36,318 bases of DNA. It comes from Clostridium sp. Marseille-P2415. GTDB taxonomy: Bacteria > Bacillota > Clostridia > Lachnospirales > Lachnospiraceae. Where the stretch lies: the NCBI RefSeq assembly GCF_900155545.1, contig NZ_LT732526.1, positions 2,272,498 to 2,308,815 on the forward strand, read 5' to 3'. The notes beneath the pieces were generated by a model that saw only the letters and a list, made by a program, of their open reading frames with translations, made no database searches and was not told where the DNA came from. The position numbers and the translations under genes are program-made. Below are positions 7,765 through 16,750 of the stretch, piece by piece (position 1 is the stretch's first letter; every line of letters starts with the position of its first letter).

Positions 7765-10014
7765 CTAAACCTTCCAGATATCCCGGTTATATTCGAACAC
7801 GGTGCGGTCGGAAGAGAAATACCCGGCCCTGCTGATATTGACCAGCATCTTCTTCGCCCATCCCATACGGTTCTCATAATCCTTATAAATTCTTTCCCTG
7901 GCAGCCGCATAAGCCTTATAATCCAGTAAGGTCATGAACCAGTCTTTGTTCCGGATCTCATCATAAAGCCGTTTTAAGCTTTCCCTGTGCCCAATGGCCG
8001 TCATTTCCGCTCCCACCATAAAATCCAGGGCTTCCCTGATATCCTCATCCTTTTCATAATAATCCCTTGATACATAGTCCGCTTTTGCATAATGTCCCAT
8101 GACCGTCTCACTGGATTCCCCGAAGATATAAATATTATCCGGCCCCACCAGTTCCGCGATCTCCACATTGGCTCCATCCATGGTTCCAAGGGTCACCGCA
8201 CCGTTTAGCATGAATTTCATATTTCCGGTCCCGCTGGCCTCCTTGGACGCCAGGGAAATCTGCTGGGAAATGTCACAGGCAGGGATCAGCTTTTCGGCCT
8301 TTGACACATTATAGTTTTCCACCATCACGACTCTTAGATAGGGGCTCACCTGCGGGTCATGATTGATCAGGTCCTGGAGGCACAGAATCAGGTGAATGAT
8401 GTCCTTTGCAATCACATAAGCAGGGGCCGCTTTTGCGCCGAAAATCACTGTGACCGGCGTGGAAGGTACGTGACCCTTTTTTATTTCCAGGTACTTGTGT
8501 ATCAGATAAAGAGCGTTCATCTGCTGCCGCTTGTACTCATGAAGCCGTTTGACCTGAATGTCGTAAATCGAATTTTCGTTGATCTCAATGCCCTGTGTTG
8601 ACATAAGATAATCCTTTAAAGCAATCTTATTTTGTGCTTTGATATTCAATATGGCTTTCAGGGTAGCCTCATCATCAAATGCGGCAAGCTTCTCAAGTTC
8701 CATGGCATCCGTCTTAAAACCGTCCCCGATTTTTGAACGGATCAGCTCTGATAACGGATGATTGCAATGCAGAAGCCACCGCCGGAAGGTAATGCCATTG
8801 GTCTTATTCCCGAATTTTTCCGGGTAAATACCGTAGAATTTCTTCAGCTCGCTCTTTTTTAATATCTCCGTATGAAGGTATGCCACCCCATTGACGCTGA
8901 ATCCATAGTGAATATCCATATGAGCCATATGCACCAGACTTTTCTCATCAATGATGTCAAGATCAGCATCGCCATAAGCTTTACGGACCCGTTCGTCCAG
9001 TTTTTCAATGACAGGCACCAGCTGCGATACGGCTTCCTCCAAGTATTCCATGGGCCACTTTTCCAATGCTTCCGCAAGAATGGTATGATTGGTATAAGCA
9101 CAGGTATTTTTTACGATCTCAACTGCCTCATCAAAGGAAATCCCCCGCAGAATCAAAAGACGGATCAGCTCCGGAATGATCATGGACGGATGGGTATCAT
9201 TGATCTGGATTACCGCATAATCCGGCAGGTCATGAAGAATGCAGCCCTTTCCGGTACATTCATCAAGAATATACCGGGCAGCATTGCTGACCATGAAATA
9301 CTGCTGGTAAATGCGAAGCTTCCGGCCTGCCTCATCGCTGTCATCCGGATAAAGGAACAGGGTTAAATTCTTACTTATCTCCTCTTTGTCAAAGGAAATC
9401 CCGTCTTTTACCATCCCTTCATCAATGGTTTCCAGATCAAATAAGTGGAGCTTATTGGTACGGCTGCCATATCCGGTTACCGCTATGTCATACAGCCTGG
9501 AATGAACCGTCAGCCCTCCAAAGGTTACAGGATAGCTGACTTCTGTCCTGGTAAGCCAGCTCATTTCTTCGATCCAGGGATTGGGAATCTCCGTCTGAAG
9601 CCGGTCCTCAAATGTCTGCTTAAATAAGCCAAAGTGATAATTTAACCCAATACCGTCTCCGTTTAGGCCAAGGGTCGCCATGGAATCCAGAAAGCATGCG
9701 GCAAGGCGCCCAAGGCCGCCGTTTCCCAGGGAAGGTTCCGGCTCCATTTCCTCAATTTCACAGAGATCCCGGCCGTTTTCTGCCAGAACCCTCCGCACCT
9801 CTTCGTACATTCCAAGGTTAATCAGATTATTGGAAAGCAGCTTTCCGATGAGGAATTCCGCCGAAATATAATAAACCTTTTTCTTTCCTTCCCTGCTCTG
9901 ACGCTTCGCCGCCTCTTCCTGCACCAGCTTTAACAATGCGGAATATAGCTCCTCATTGGAACACCTGTCTATTTTTTTACCGCTTTTTTCAAAAATCCGC
10001 TCTTCAAGATTCAT
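7765..10014 (-). CDS. glgP: Glycogen/starch/alpha-glucan phosphorylase
   Basis: 749 residues; somewhat shorter than the ~800-840 of enteric enzymes, as is common in clostridia. It releases glucose-1-phosphate from storage glucan. Marks: the glucan/phosphate site [42 protein letters not shown], and the PLP-lysine motif [15 protein letters not shown] with K600, followed by [11 protein letters not shown]. It stands alone: a terminator lies 15 nt beyond its stop and it is divergent from the AraC-type regulator at 10157. A TATAAT-like -10 for it is visible on the minus strand at 10064-10059, but without a good -35. Confidence 0.95.
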   Translation of the reverse strand: MNLEERIFEKSGKKIDRCSNEELYSALLKLVQEEAAKRQSREGKKKVYYISAEFLIGKLLSNNLINLGMYEEVRRVLAENGRDLCEIEEMEPEPSLGNGGLGRLAACFLDSMATLGLNGDGIGLNYHFGLFKQTFEDRLQTEIPNPWIEEMSWLTRTEVSYPVTFGGLTVHSRLYDIAVTGYGSRTNKLHLFDLETIDEGMVKDGISFDKEEISKNLTLFLYPDDSDEAGRKLRIYQQYFMVSNAARYILDECTGKGCILHDLPDYAVIQINDTHPSMIIPELIRLLILRGISFDEAVEIVKNTCAYTNHTILAEALEKWPMEYLEEAVSQLVPVIEKLDERVRKAYGDADLDIIDEKSLVHMAHMDIHYGFSVNGVAYLHTEILKKSELKKFYGIYPEKFGNKTNGITFRRWLLHCNHPLSELIRSKIGDGFKTDAMELEKLAAFDDEATLKAILNIKAQNKIALKDYLMSTQGIEINENSIYDIQVKRLHEYKRQQMNALYLIHKYLEIKKGHVPSTPVTVIFGAKAAPAYVIAKDIIHLILCLQDLINHDPQVSPYLRVVMVENYNVSKAEKLIPACDISQQISLASKEASGTGNMKFMLNGAVTLGTMDGANVEIAELVGPDNIYIFGESSETVMGHYAKADYVSRDYYEKDEDIREALDFMVGAEMTAIGHRESLKRLYDEIRNKDWFMTLLDYKAYAAARERIYKDYENRMGWAKKMLVNISRAGYFSSDRTVFEYNRDIWKV

Positions 10015-10085
10015 ACGAACCGCTCCTTTTCTACTGCCTGATTTTACTTTCTGTCTGTATTATAGTATCCTAAATGCTGTTTATC

Positions 10086-10115
10086 TTGCAGCATTCCGGA
10101 ATATTATGGTACAAT
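10086..10115 (+). promoter_or_regulatory. Probable promoter of the AraC-type regulator gene
   Basis: TTGCAG (10086-10091), 18-nt spacer, TACAAT (10110-10115) with an extended -10 TGG at 107-109. A second TATAAT lies at 10124-10129 but lacks a partner -35. The leader to ATG 10157 is about 35 nt. Confidence 0.5.
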
Positions 10116-10156
10116 ACTATCATTATAATGAGATTTTTTTTGAAAAAGGGTGTTTT

Positions 10157-11056
10157 ATGAATATTATTGAATACGAAAACTATCAGGAAAAACGGGAGCA
10201 GGACCCTTCCGGCTTTCCTTACCTGACTTATCCCTGTACCATTCCGCTGGATTTTAACAAGGTACCGCTCCACTGGCACGATGAGATGGAATTCATTTAT
10301 ATCAAGAAAGGGACCGGGCTGGTATCGGTGGATTTTGTTCCCTATGAGGTTCATGCAGGAGATATTGTCATTGTCTGTCCCGGCAAGCTTCATACCATTG
10401 AGCAGTGGAAACAGGAATCCATGGAATACGAAAATATTATTTTCCATCTGAATCTCCTTGGCTCCCGCCAGCCGGATATCTGTTGGGAAAACTATCTTTC
10501 CCCCATCAGCCGGAACCAGAGGAACCTTCCTGTGCTGATCCGGCCAGGCCTGCCATATTATGGCGGGATCGCTTCCTGCCTGGATCATATCGATCAGGTC
10601 CGGCAGTTATTTCCGGAGGCATACGAGCTGCTGATCAAAGGGAAATTGTTTGAACTTTTTTTCCTGCTTTGGGAAAATCAGGCAGCTTTTCCTGCATCCG
10701 CGCCTTCCCGTCCGCCAAAAATCCTGGAAAGGACCAGACAGATCTTAAAATACATGGAACAGCATTACAGCGAATCCCTTTCCATAAAAGAAATGTCCGT
10801 AGCCTGCGGAATGAGCCAGTCCCATTTCATGAAATTCTTCAAGCAGACCATGGGCATGCCCTTTACCGCTTATTTAAATGATTACCGGCTGACCATGGCC
10901 TCCCGGCTGCTTCTCTCCTCCGATGATTCCATCCTGACCATTGCAGGGGATACCGGATTTAACAACTTATCTTACTTCAACCGGATCTTCAAGGAAAAGT
11001 TCGGGATGACTCCCAGGGAATTCCGGAGGCATATGGATATTCCGCCCTGCCGGTGA
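10157..11056 (+). CDS. AraC-family regulator with N-terminal cupin
   Basis: 299 residues from ATG 10157 (an in-frame upstream extension to 9956 crosses the glgP promoter and is rejected). The N-terminal cupin sensor contains LHWHDEMEFIYIKKGTG and HAGDIVIVCPGKLHTIE. The C-terminal ~100 residues hold two HTH motifs: LSIKEMSVACGMSQSHFMKFF and ILTIAGDTGFNNLSYFNRIF, ending KFGMTPREFRR. Such cupin-AraC proteins usually respond to sugars. The gene is divergent from glgP and could control it or tspO; the ligand is unknown. Confidence 0.9.
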   Translation: MNIIEYENYQEKREQDPSGFPYLTYPCTIPLDFNKVPLHWHDEMEFIYIKKGTGLVSVDFVPYEVHAGDIVIVCPGKLHTIEQWKQESMEYENIIFHLNLLGSRQPDICWENYLSPISRNQRNLPVLIRPGLPYYGGIASCLDHIDQVRQLFPEAYELLIKGKLFELFFLLWENQAAFPASAPSRPPKILERTRQILKYMEQHYSESLSIKEMSVACGMSQSHFMKFFKQTMGMPFTAYLNDYRLTMASRLLLSSDDSILTIAGDTGFNNLSYFNRIFKEKFGMTPREFRRHMDIPPCR

Positions 11057-11093
11057 ATAAGATATTATGAAATACTGAGACAGGAGAACCCAT

Positions 11094-11558
11094 ATGCATG
11101 GAGACAGGAAAAAACGGCTCGCTTTTATTGCACTTCCCCTGGCTGTCGGGATTTTGGCCGGATTCTTATCAATGAGCGGTATGGCTTTGTATAAAACCTT
11201 AAACCTGGCCTCACAGTCTCCCCCCGGCTGGCTGTTTCCCATTATTTGGGCCTTCCTTTTTATCCTTATGGGAAACAGCTCCTATATGATTGCTGATTCA
11301 CCGCCTCACAGAAAAAAAGAAGCCCTCCGGTTATATGGCTTCCAGCTGTTCTTAAATTTTATCCGGATTCTTGTTTTCTTTCGTCTGCACCATTATCTGC
11401 TGGCATTTATCATTCTTCTTTTTCTTTGGTATTATATTTACAAAATGATCGTCTCCTTCTGGTCCGTCAATCCGATGGCGGCACTCCTGCAGATTCCTTA
11501 CCTGTTATGGGTAACGTTTACCGGATACTTAAATCTGGCAGTTGTTTTCCTCAATTAA
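11094..11558 (+). CDS. tspO: TspO/MBR family membrane protein
   Basis: 154 residues with five predicted membrane helices. Typical segments: SPPGWLFPIIWAFLFILMG (TM2 region), the QLFLNF motif opening TM3, and PYLLWVTFTGYLN in TM5. TspO proteins bind tetrapyrroles and other hydrophobic ligands and are linked to stress responses. The usual tryptophan-serine after LNF is replaced (NFIRIL), so ligand handling may differ. An AGGAGA site precedes the ATG; the gene follows the AraC regulator by 37 nt and ends at a strong terminator, suggesting a two-gene transcript. Confidence 0.88.
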   Translation: MHGDRKKRLAFIALPLAVGILAGFLSMSGMALYKTLNLASQSPPGWLFPIIWAFLFILMGNSSYMIADSPPHRKKEALRLYGFQLFLNFIRILVFFRLHHYLLAFIILLFLWYYIYKMIVSFWSVNPMAALLQIPYLLWVTFTGYLNLAVVFLN

Positions 11559-11562
11559 GATC

Positions 11563-11597
11563 AGCGGTATGGCATATGATGTGCCATACCGCTTTCC
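11563..11597 (+). terminator. Intrinsic terminator after tspO
   Basis: A perfect 12-bp stem, AGCGGTATGGCA (11563-11574) / TGCCATACCGCT (11582-11593), with a 7-nt loop, followed by a T-rich tail. It lies 4 nt after the tspO stop and 20 nt before the glpF stop, so it may also serve glpF from the other side although the minus-strand tail is T-poor. Confidence 0.85.
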
Positions 11598-11617
11598 CTT
11601 TCTGTCCTTTTACCGGT

Positions 11618-12328
11618 CTACCAGGGAATCACCCCATAGAGCAAAACTGCTGCGACCGCTCCGATGACAGGTCCGGTCAAAGGGACAATGGCATATCCCC
11701 AGTTTGAACTCCCCTTGTCTTTTACAGGCAAAATGGAATGTGCCAGACGGGGCCCCAGATCACGCGCCGGATTGATCGCATACCCTGTTAATCCACCCAA
11801 AGACATGCCAATGGATACGATAATCCCCATAACCAGTAATTTATCCGCCCCTGGAACAAGGCCTTCCACCTGGCCCAGTCCTTTAATCGCAAATACAAGT
11901 ACAAATGTTCCGACAGCTTCACTGAGAATATTACGGCCCAGGTCCGGTATTGACGGTGAGGTACAGAAAACGCCAAGCTTTGTTCCCTGATCTTCCGTCG
12001 CATCAAACTGGTTCTTGAATAATACGTATACCAGGACTGCTCCTGTAAATGCGCCGGCAAACTGTGCGGCCACATATCCGGGCACCATGCTCCAGGCCAT
12101 GCTTCCATCCACGGCAAGAGCCAATGTCAAGGCCGGATTAAAGTGTGCACCGGAGGCCCTTCCGAATATAAATGCCGGAAGCATAACCGCAAGCCCCCAG
12201 GCAAGTGTGATCTGAACAGGCCCTGCCCCCTTCATACCTGATTTAGTTAATGTTGCATTAGCCACCACACCGTCGCCTAAAAGTATTAAAATAAAAGTTC
12301 CTATAAATTCTGCTATGTACGGTAACAT
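11618..12328 (-). CDS. glpF: Glycerol facilitator / aquaglyceroporin (MIP family)
   Basis: 236 residues, six membrane helices and two half-helix NPA motifs: SGAHFNPALTLALAVDG and AINPARDLGPRLAH. The aspartate following the second NPA-R (NPARD) is the mark of glycerol facilitators as opposed to water channels. It mediates passive glycerol entry through the cytoplasmic membrane. It is the last gene of the run glpP-tetR-glpK-glpF, 45 nt after glpK, with an AAGGGGGAAG ribosome-binding site. Confidence 0.95.
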   Translation of the reverse strand: MLPYIAEFIGTFILILLGDGVVANATLTKSGMKGAGPVQITLAWGLAVMLPAFIFGRASGAHFNPALTLALAVDGSMAWSMVPGYVAAQFAGAFTGAVLVYVLFKNQFDATEDQGTKLGVFCTSPSIPDLGRNILSEAVGTFVLVFAIKGLGQVEGLVPGADKLLVMGIIVSIGMSLGGLTGYAINPARDLGPRLAHSILPVKDKGSSNWGYAIVPLTGPVIGAVAAVLLYGVIPW

Positions 12329-12373
12329 CCTTGCTTCCCCCTTCTGATTTTTCCTCGCTCAAGCGGAGCCGTT

Positions 12374-13873
<1,500 letters not shown>

Positions 13874-13906
13874 TTACCCCTCCGTATTGGTTTTGATATA
13901 ATTATT

Positions 13907-14506
13907 TTATCTGAAATGCTCCTCTTTGTCTTTAGACAATCCGGCTGCTCTGTTCAAATTTCCCAATGCCGTTTTTTCCGGAAACACATAATACCGGGTA
14001 TGTTCCGGTATCAAAAACATCTCTATATACCGGGCTGCCTGGGCCACCTGCCGTTCATCCGCCTCCTTCATCTGGGAAATGCTGTCAAGAATGAAGTGGC
14101 AGATGGAACGTGTTGCAAAGCGCATGATCATTCCATTCTCTGTTTTCCCCAGAAGCCTTCGTTCCCTTAACTGTTGCTCCACGACCCCGTAAAGGCCTGA
14201 GATCAGCTGCTCCCGCTCAATATTGTCCAACACCCTGCGGTAAAATCTCCGGTCCTCTTTAATCAGACGGGTGACCTTGCACATCCATTCTTCAAAGGTT
14301 TCCTCAGGTGCGTACTCCATTTTTTCCAGCAATTGTTTTTTGCAGATCCAGTTTATCACATCATAAATATCGCGGAAATGGTAATAAAAGCTCTGCCGCC
14401 TCATTTCCTTACGGTCCATGATATCCTGAACCGTAATCTTGCGGACAGGCTTTTCATTCATCAGTTCCTTTAAAACATCTGCTATCTTTTTTTTGGTATC
14501 ACACAT
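13907..14506 (-). CDS. TetR-family regulator inside the glycerol operon
   Basis: 199 residues starting at ATG 14506 (MCDTKKKIADVLKEL), chosen because AGGAGGGGG lies 9 nt upstream; a longer version from a GTG at 14542 would overlap glpP and lacks a ribosome-binding site. The N-terminal HTH is KITVQDIMDRKEMRRQSFYYHFRDIYDVI. The remainder is helical and resembles the C-terminal domain of DhaS-like TetR proteins, which act in dihydroxyacetone metabolism. It sits between glpP (28 nt) and glpK (36 nt). A second, DNA-binding layer of glycerol or dihydroxyacetone control is the natural reading; the effector is unknown. Confidence 0.85.
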   Translation of the reverse strand: MCDTKKKIADVLKELMNEKPVRKITVQDIMDRKEMRRQSFYYHFRDIYDVINWICKKQLLEKMEYAPEETFEEWMCKVTRLIKEDRRFYRRVLDNIEREQLISGLYGVVEQQLRERRLLGKTENGMIMRFATRSICHFILDSISQMKEADERQVAQAARYIEMFLIPEHTRYYVFPEKTALGNLNRAAGLSKDKEEHFR

Positions 14507-14534
14507 AACACGAATCCCCCTCCTTTTCCGGCTC

Positions 14535-15101
14535 CTATACACACCATATATCCGATTTTGTGGTAGAAACCGAGATTGCTCCTGCCATCAAAGCCTCCAT
14601 AACGTCCTCCTTGTCACTGATCAATCCTCCTGCAATGATCGGCTGTTTACTGAAATCTGTTATTTTTCTGATCACCTTTGGCATGATACCCGGTAAGATC
14701 TCTATAAAATCTGCCTTGATCTGATATTTTTGCCTCTCAATGCTCTGAAATGCCCTGGAATCGATTAAAAAAATCCGGTATACAGTATACAGGCCCAATT
14801 CCCTGGCCCGGTTAATTAAATTTAACCTGGTAGAAATAATGCCGTCCGCTTTCGTGTTTTCCTTAATAAAATCTGCCGCAAAGTCCTGTTCCCCTAAGCC
14901 CTCAATTAAATCAATGTGCACCAATGCGATCTTTCCTGCGCTTTTCACCCGTTCTGTCACATTTTTAATGCTGCATATATTTCCGAATAGTATAAATACG
15001 ATCCTGACATCCGTATTTAAGCATTTCTCCACGCCTTCCTCATTTTTCACCGCAGCAATGATCGGACAGTCCGCCATTGCATCATAAAATTTCTGATCCA
15101 T
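14535..15101 (-). CDS. glpP: GlpP glycerol-3-phosphate-responsive antiterminator
   Basis: 188 residues, the usual GlpP length. Family marks: CPIIAAVKNEEGVEKCL at the start, VRIVFILFGNIC, ALVHIDLIEGLGEQDFAADFI, TRLNLINRARELGL, ADFIEILPGIMPKVI and IIAGGLISDKEDVMEAL. In Bacillus subtilis GlpP binds leader RNA in the presence of glycerol-3-phosphate and lets polymerase pass a terminator ahead of glp genes. Here it heads the operon, and a terminator hairpin lies only 18 nt before its own start codon, so autoregulation is likely. Confidence 0.94.
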   Translation of the reverse strand: MDQKFYDAMADCPIIAAVKNEEGVEKCLNTDVRIVFILFGNICSIKNVTERVKSAGKIALVHIDLIEGLGEQDFAADFIKENTKADGIISTRLNLINRARELGLYTVYRIFLIDSRAFQSIERQKYQIKADFIEILPGIMPKVIRKITDFSKQPIIAGGLISDKEDVMEALMAGAISVSTTKSDIWCV

Positions 15102-15119
15102 AACCTATCTCCCTGAAAC

Positions 15120-15168
15120 AAAAAAGAGCAAAGCTATTAACAACATTTCTGTTGTCCTAACCTTGCTC
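15120..15168 (-). terminator. Leader terminator of the glp operon (GlpP target candidate)
   Basis: On the minus strand, GAGCAAGGTTA...CAAC (15168-15151) pairs with GTTG...TAGCTTTGCTC (15144-15126), with a 6-nt loop AGAAAT and one internal loop, followed directly by six T (15125-15120). It sits between the promoter (15213-15221) and the glpP start at 15101. This is the layout expected for GlpP-dependent antitermination. Confidence 0.82.
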
Positions 15169-15212
15169 CAATTCTCTGGTCGTTCTTCACTTTTATAAAA
15201 TAACGTTATCAC

Positions 15213-15221
15213 ATTATACCA
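15213..15221 (-). promoter_or_regulatory. Extended -10 promoter of the glp operon
   Basis: Minus strand TGG-TATAAT with TATAAT at 15218-15213 and TGG at 15221-15219. The -35 region is poor (GTTTTT-like), which suits an extended -10 promoter. The palindrome ATAACGTTAT (15200-15209) lies at the expected transcription start and could be an operator for the TetR protein; this is only a suggestion. Confidence 0.5.
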
Positions 15222-15357
15222 TGTATTTCAAGTATAAAAACTGTTTTATCATAAATTTGTACAAAACATCAATTTTTTACATTTCAGATTTATGAATTTT
15301 CTCCATTTGCCTTCCGTTCTTTTTCACGGGAATGCAGCATACGCCTTCCATGCCTTT

Positions 15358-15852
15358 TTATGCTTGCTCTTTTCCTACGGCCTTGTAGGTCTCTTCCACG
15401 ATTCTCTCCATGGCATTTAAGATGTTCTCATACCCCGTACATCTGCATAAATGTCCGGATATCATCTTTCTTAGTTCCTCTCTGTTATAACGCTTTCCGG
15501 TTCCCACGATCTCCACGGCTGTCATGATCAGGCCCGGCGTACAGAATCCGCATTGAACGGCTGCTTCCTCCACAAATGCTTTCTGAACCGGGTCAAGCTC
15601 GCCATTCGGCCCTTTTAAGCCTTCCACGGTCATGATCCTCCGGCCTTCGGCCCACACCGTTAAATAGATGCAGCTGTCAATGGCCTCCCCATCCACAAGC
15701 ACCGTACAGGCTCCGCATTCTCCCACTTCACAGCCTTTTTTTACGCTGGTAAGGCCCAGACGGTTTCTTAACGTCTCAAGCAGGGATTCCCTTTCGTCAA
15801 CAGCGGTTTCTACTTTCTTATCATTGACAATCATCTGAACAATCTTAAGCAT
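15358..15852 (-). CDS. xdhC: Xanthine dehydrogenase, [2Fe-2S] subunit
   Basis: 164 residues from ATG 15852, chosen because AGGAGG lies 8 nt upstream inside the end of xdhB; the longer start at 15870 has no ribosome-binding site. Two iron-sulfur clusters: the plant-type ferredoxin set C41, C46, C49, C61 (GCEVGECGACTVL...DSC) and the second set C101, C104, C136, C138 (QCGFCTPG...HLCRCTGYENI). It passes electrons from the molybdenum centre to FAD. The start overlaps the xdhB stop by 8 nt, so translation is probably coupled. No clear terminator follows. Confidence 0.94.
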   Translation of the reverse strand: MLKIVQMIVNDKKVETAVDERESLLETLRNRLGLTSVKKGCEVGECGACTVLVDGEAIDSCIYLTVWAEGRRIMTVEGLKGPNGELDPVQKAFVEEAAVQCGFCTPGLIMTAVEIVGTGKRYNREELRKMISGHLCRCTGYENILNAMERIVEETYKAVGKEQA

Positions 15853-16732
15853 TCCATTCACCTCCTGCATGGATGACCGCCTGTTTTAAGGCACGCTTTC
15901 CAAGCTCCTCAACCAGCTGCAGGCGGAATTCCTTAGACGCTCTCCAGCTGGAACGGGGATTTACCTCTTTTAATGCGTTCTCACCTACCGTTTGGATCAG
16001 ATCAGCTCCCAGCTTCATTCCTTTTACCCGGTTCTCGGTTTCAAAGCAGCGGACCGGAGTCGGTGCGGCAACGCCATAAGCCAGGCGCATATCCTCAATA
16101 TGCTTTTTATCCCCGCTCAGCTTCACGGTGACCGCACATCCTAAGGCAGCGATCTCCATGGCATTCCTCTTGCCGTATTTGATATAATGGCCGCCGTATC
16201 CCTCATAGGATTCCTTTTTGATCTGAATGGCCGTTAATACCTCATCGTGCTGCCTTACGGTCTTTCCCGGTCCCGTATACCAGTCCCGGATGGGGATTTC
16301 CCTGACCCCCTCCGGTCCTTCCACCGCTAAAACGGCATCCAGGCAGCAAAGAGAGGGGGCGCTGTCCGCACTGGTCACGCCGTTGCAGACATTTCCTCCC
16401 ACGGTACCGATGTTTCGCAGCTGAGGCCCGCCGGCCTGGTCCACGGCCTCCCCAAGGATGGGAATGTATTTCTGAATGATCTTATTGTTGGTTATGTGGG
16501 AAAATGTAGCAGCCGGGCCGATGACAATGCTTCCATCCTCCTTTAAATCCACTCCTTCCAATTCCCGGAGGCCATGAATGCTGACCAGAGAACATCCTGC
16601 CAGCTTTCCTTCCCTGATTTTAATCAGTACGTCGCTCCCGCCGGAGATTATGACAGCTGACCGGTCCTCTTTCAGGGCTCGGATGGCATCTTTTACATCT
16701 GCTGCCTGATAGAATTTTTCAATATCATACAT
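15845..16732 (-). CDS. xdhB: Xanthine dehydrogenase, FAD-binding subunit
   Basis: 295 residues, CoxM/XdhB family. FAD-binding marks: VIISGGSDVLIKIREGKL, IGPAATFSHI, and RNIGTVGGNVCNGVTSADSAPSLCCLDA. The C-terminal half is the CO dehydrogenase flavoprotein C-terminal domain (MRLAYGVAAPTPVRC). It accepts electrons from the iron-sulfur subunit and passes them to NAD or another acceptor. It follows xdhA by 18 nt with a GGGGTGG ribosome-binding site and overlaps xdhC. Confidence 0.94.
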   Translation of the reverse strand: MYDIEKFYQAADVKDAIRALKEDRSAVIISGGSDVLIKIREGKLAGCSLVSIHGLRELEGVDLKEDGSIVIGPAATFSHITNNKIIQKYIPILGEAVDQAGGPQLRNIGTVGGNVCNGVTSADSAPSLCCLDAVLAVEGPEGVREIPIRDWYTGPGKTVRQHDEVLTAIQIKKESYEGYGGHYIKYGKRNAMEIAALGCAVTVKLSGDKKHIEDMRLAYGVAAPTPVRCFETENRVKGMKLGADLIQTVGENALKEVNPRSSWRASKEFRLQLVEELGKRALKQAVIHAGGEWNA

Positions 16733-16750
16733 GTGAATCCACCACCCCTT

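Noticed and set aside
9956-10156. In-frame N-terminal extension of the AraC regulator
   Set aside because: It is antisense to the start of glgP and runs through the divergent promoter region; ATG 10157 gives the normal family start and length.
14553-14575. GGTAGAAAC word resembling the purine-riboswitch J2-3 on the minus strand
   Set aside because: It is inside the glpP coding sequence (SVSTTK) and no flanking P1, P2 or P3 helices can be drawn.
15301-15357. Terminator after xdhC
   Set aside because: Only short stems (CCGT/ACGG, GCAT/ATGC) without a T-run could be drawn.
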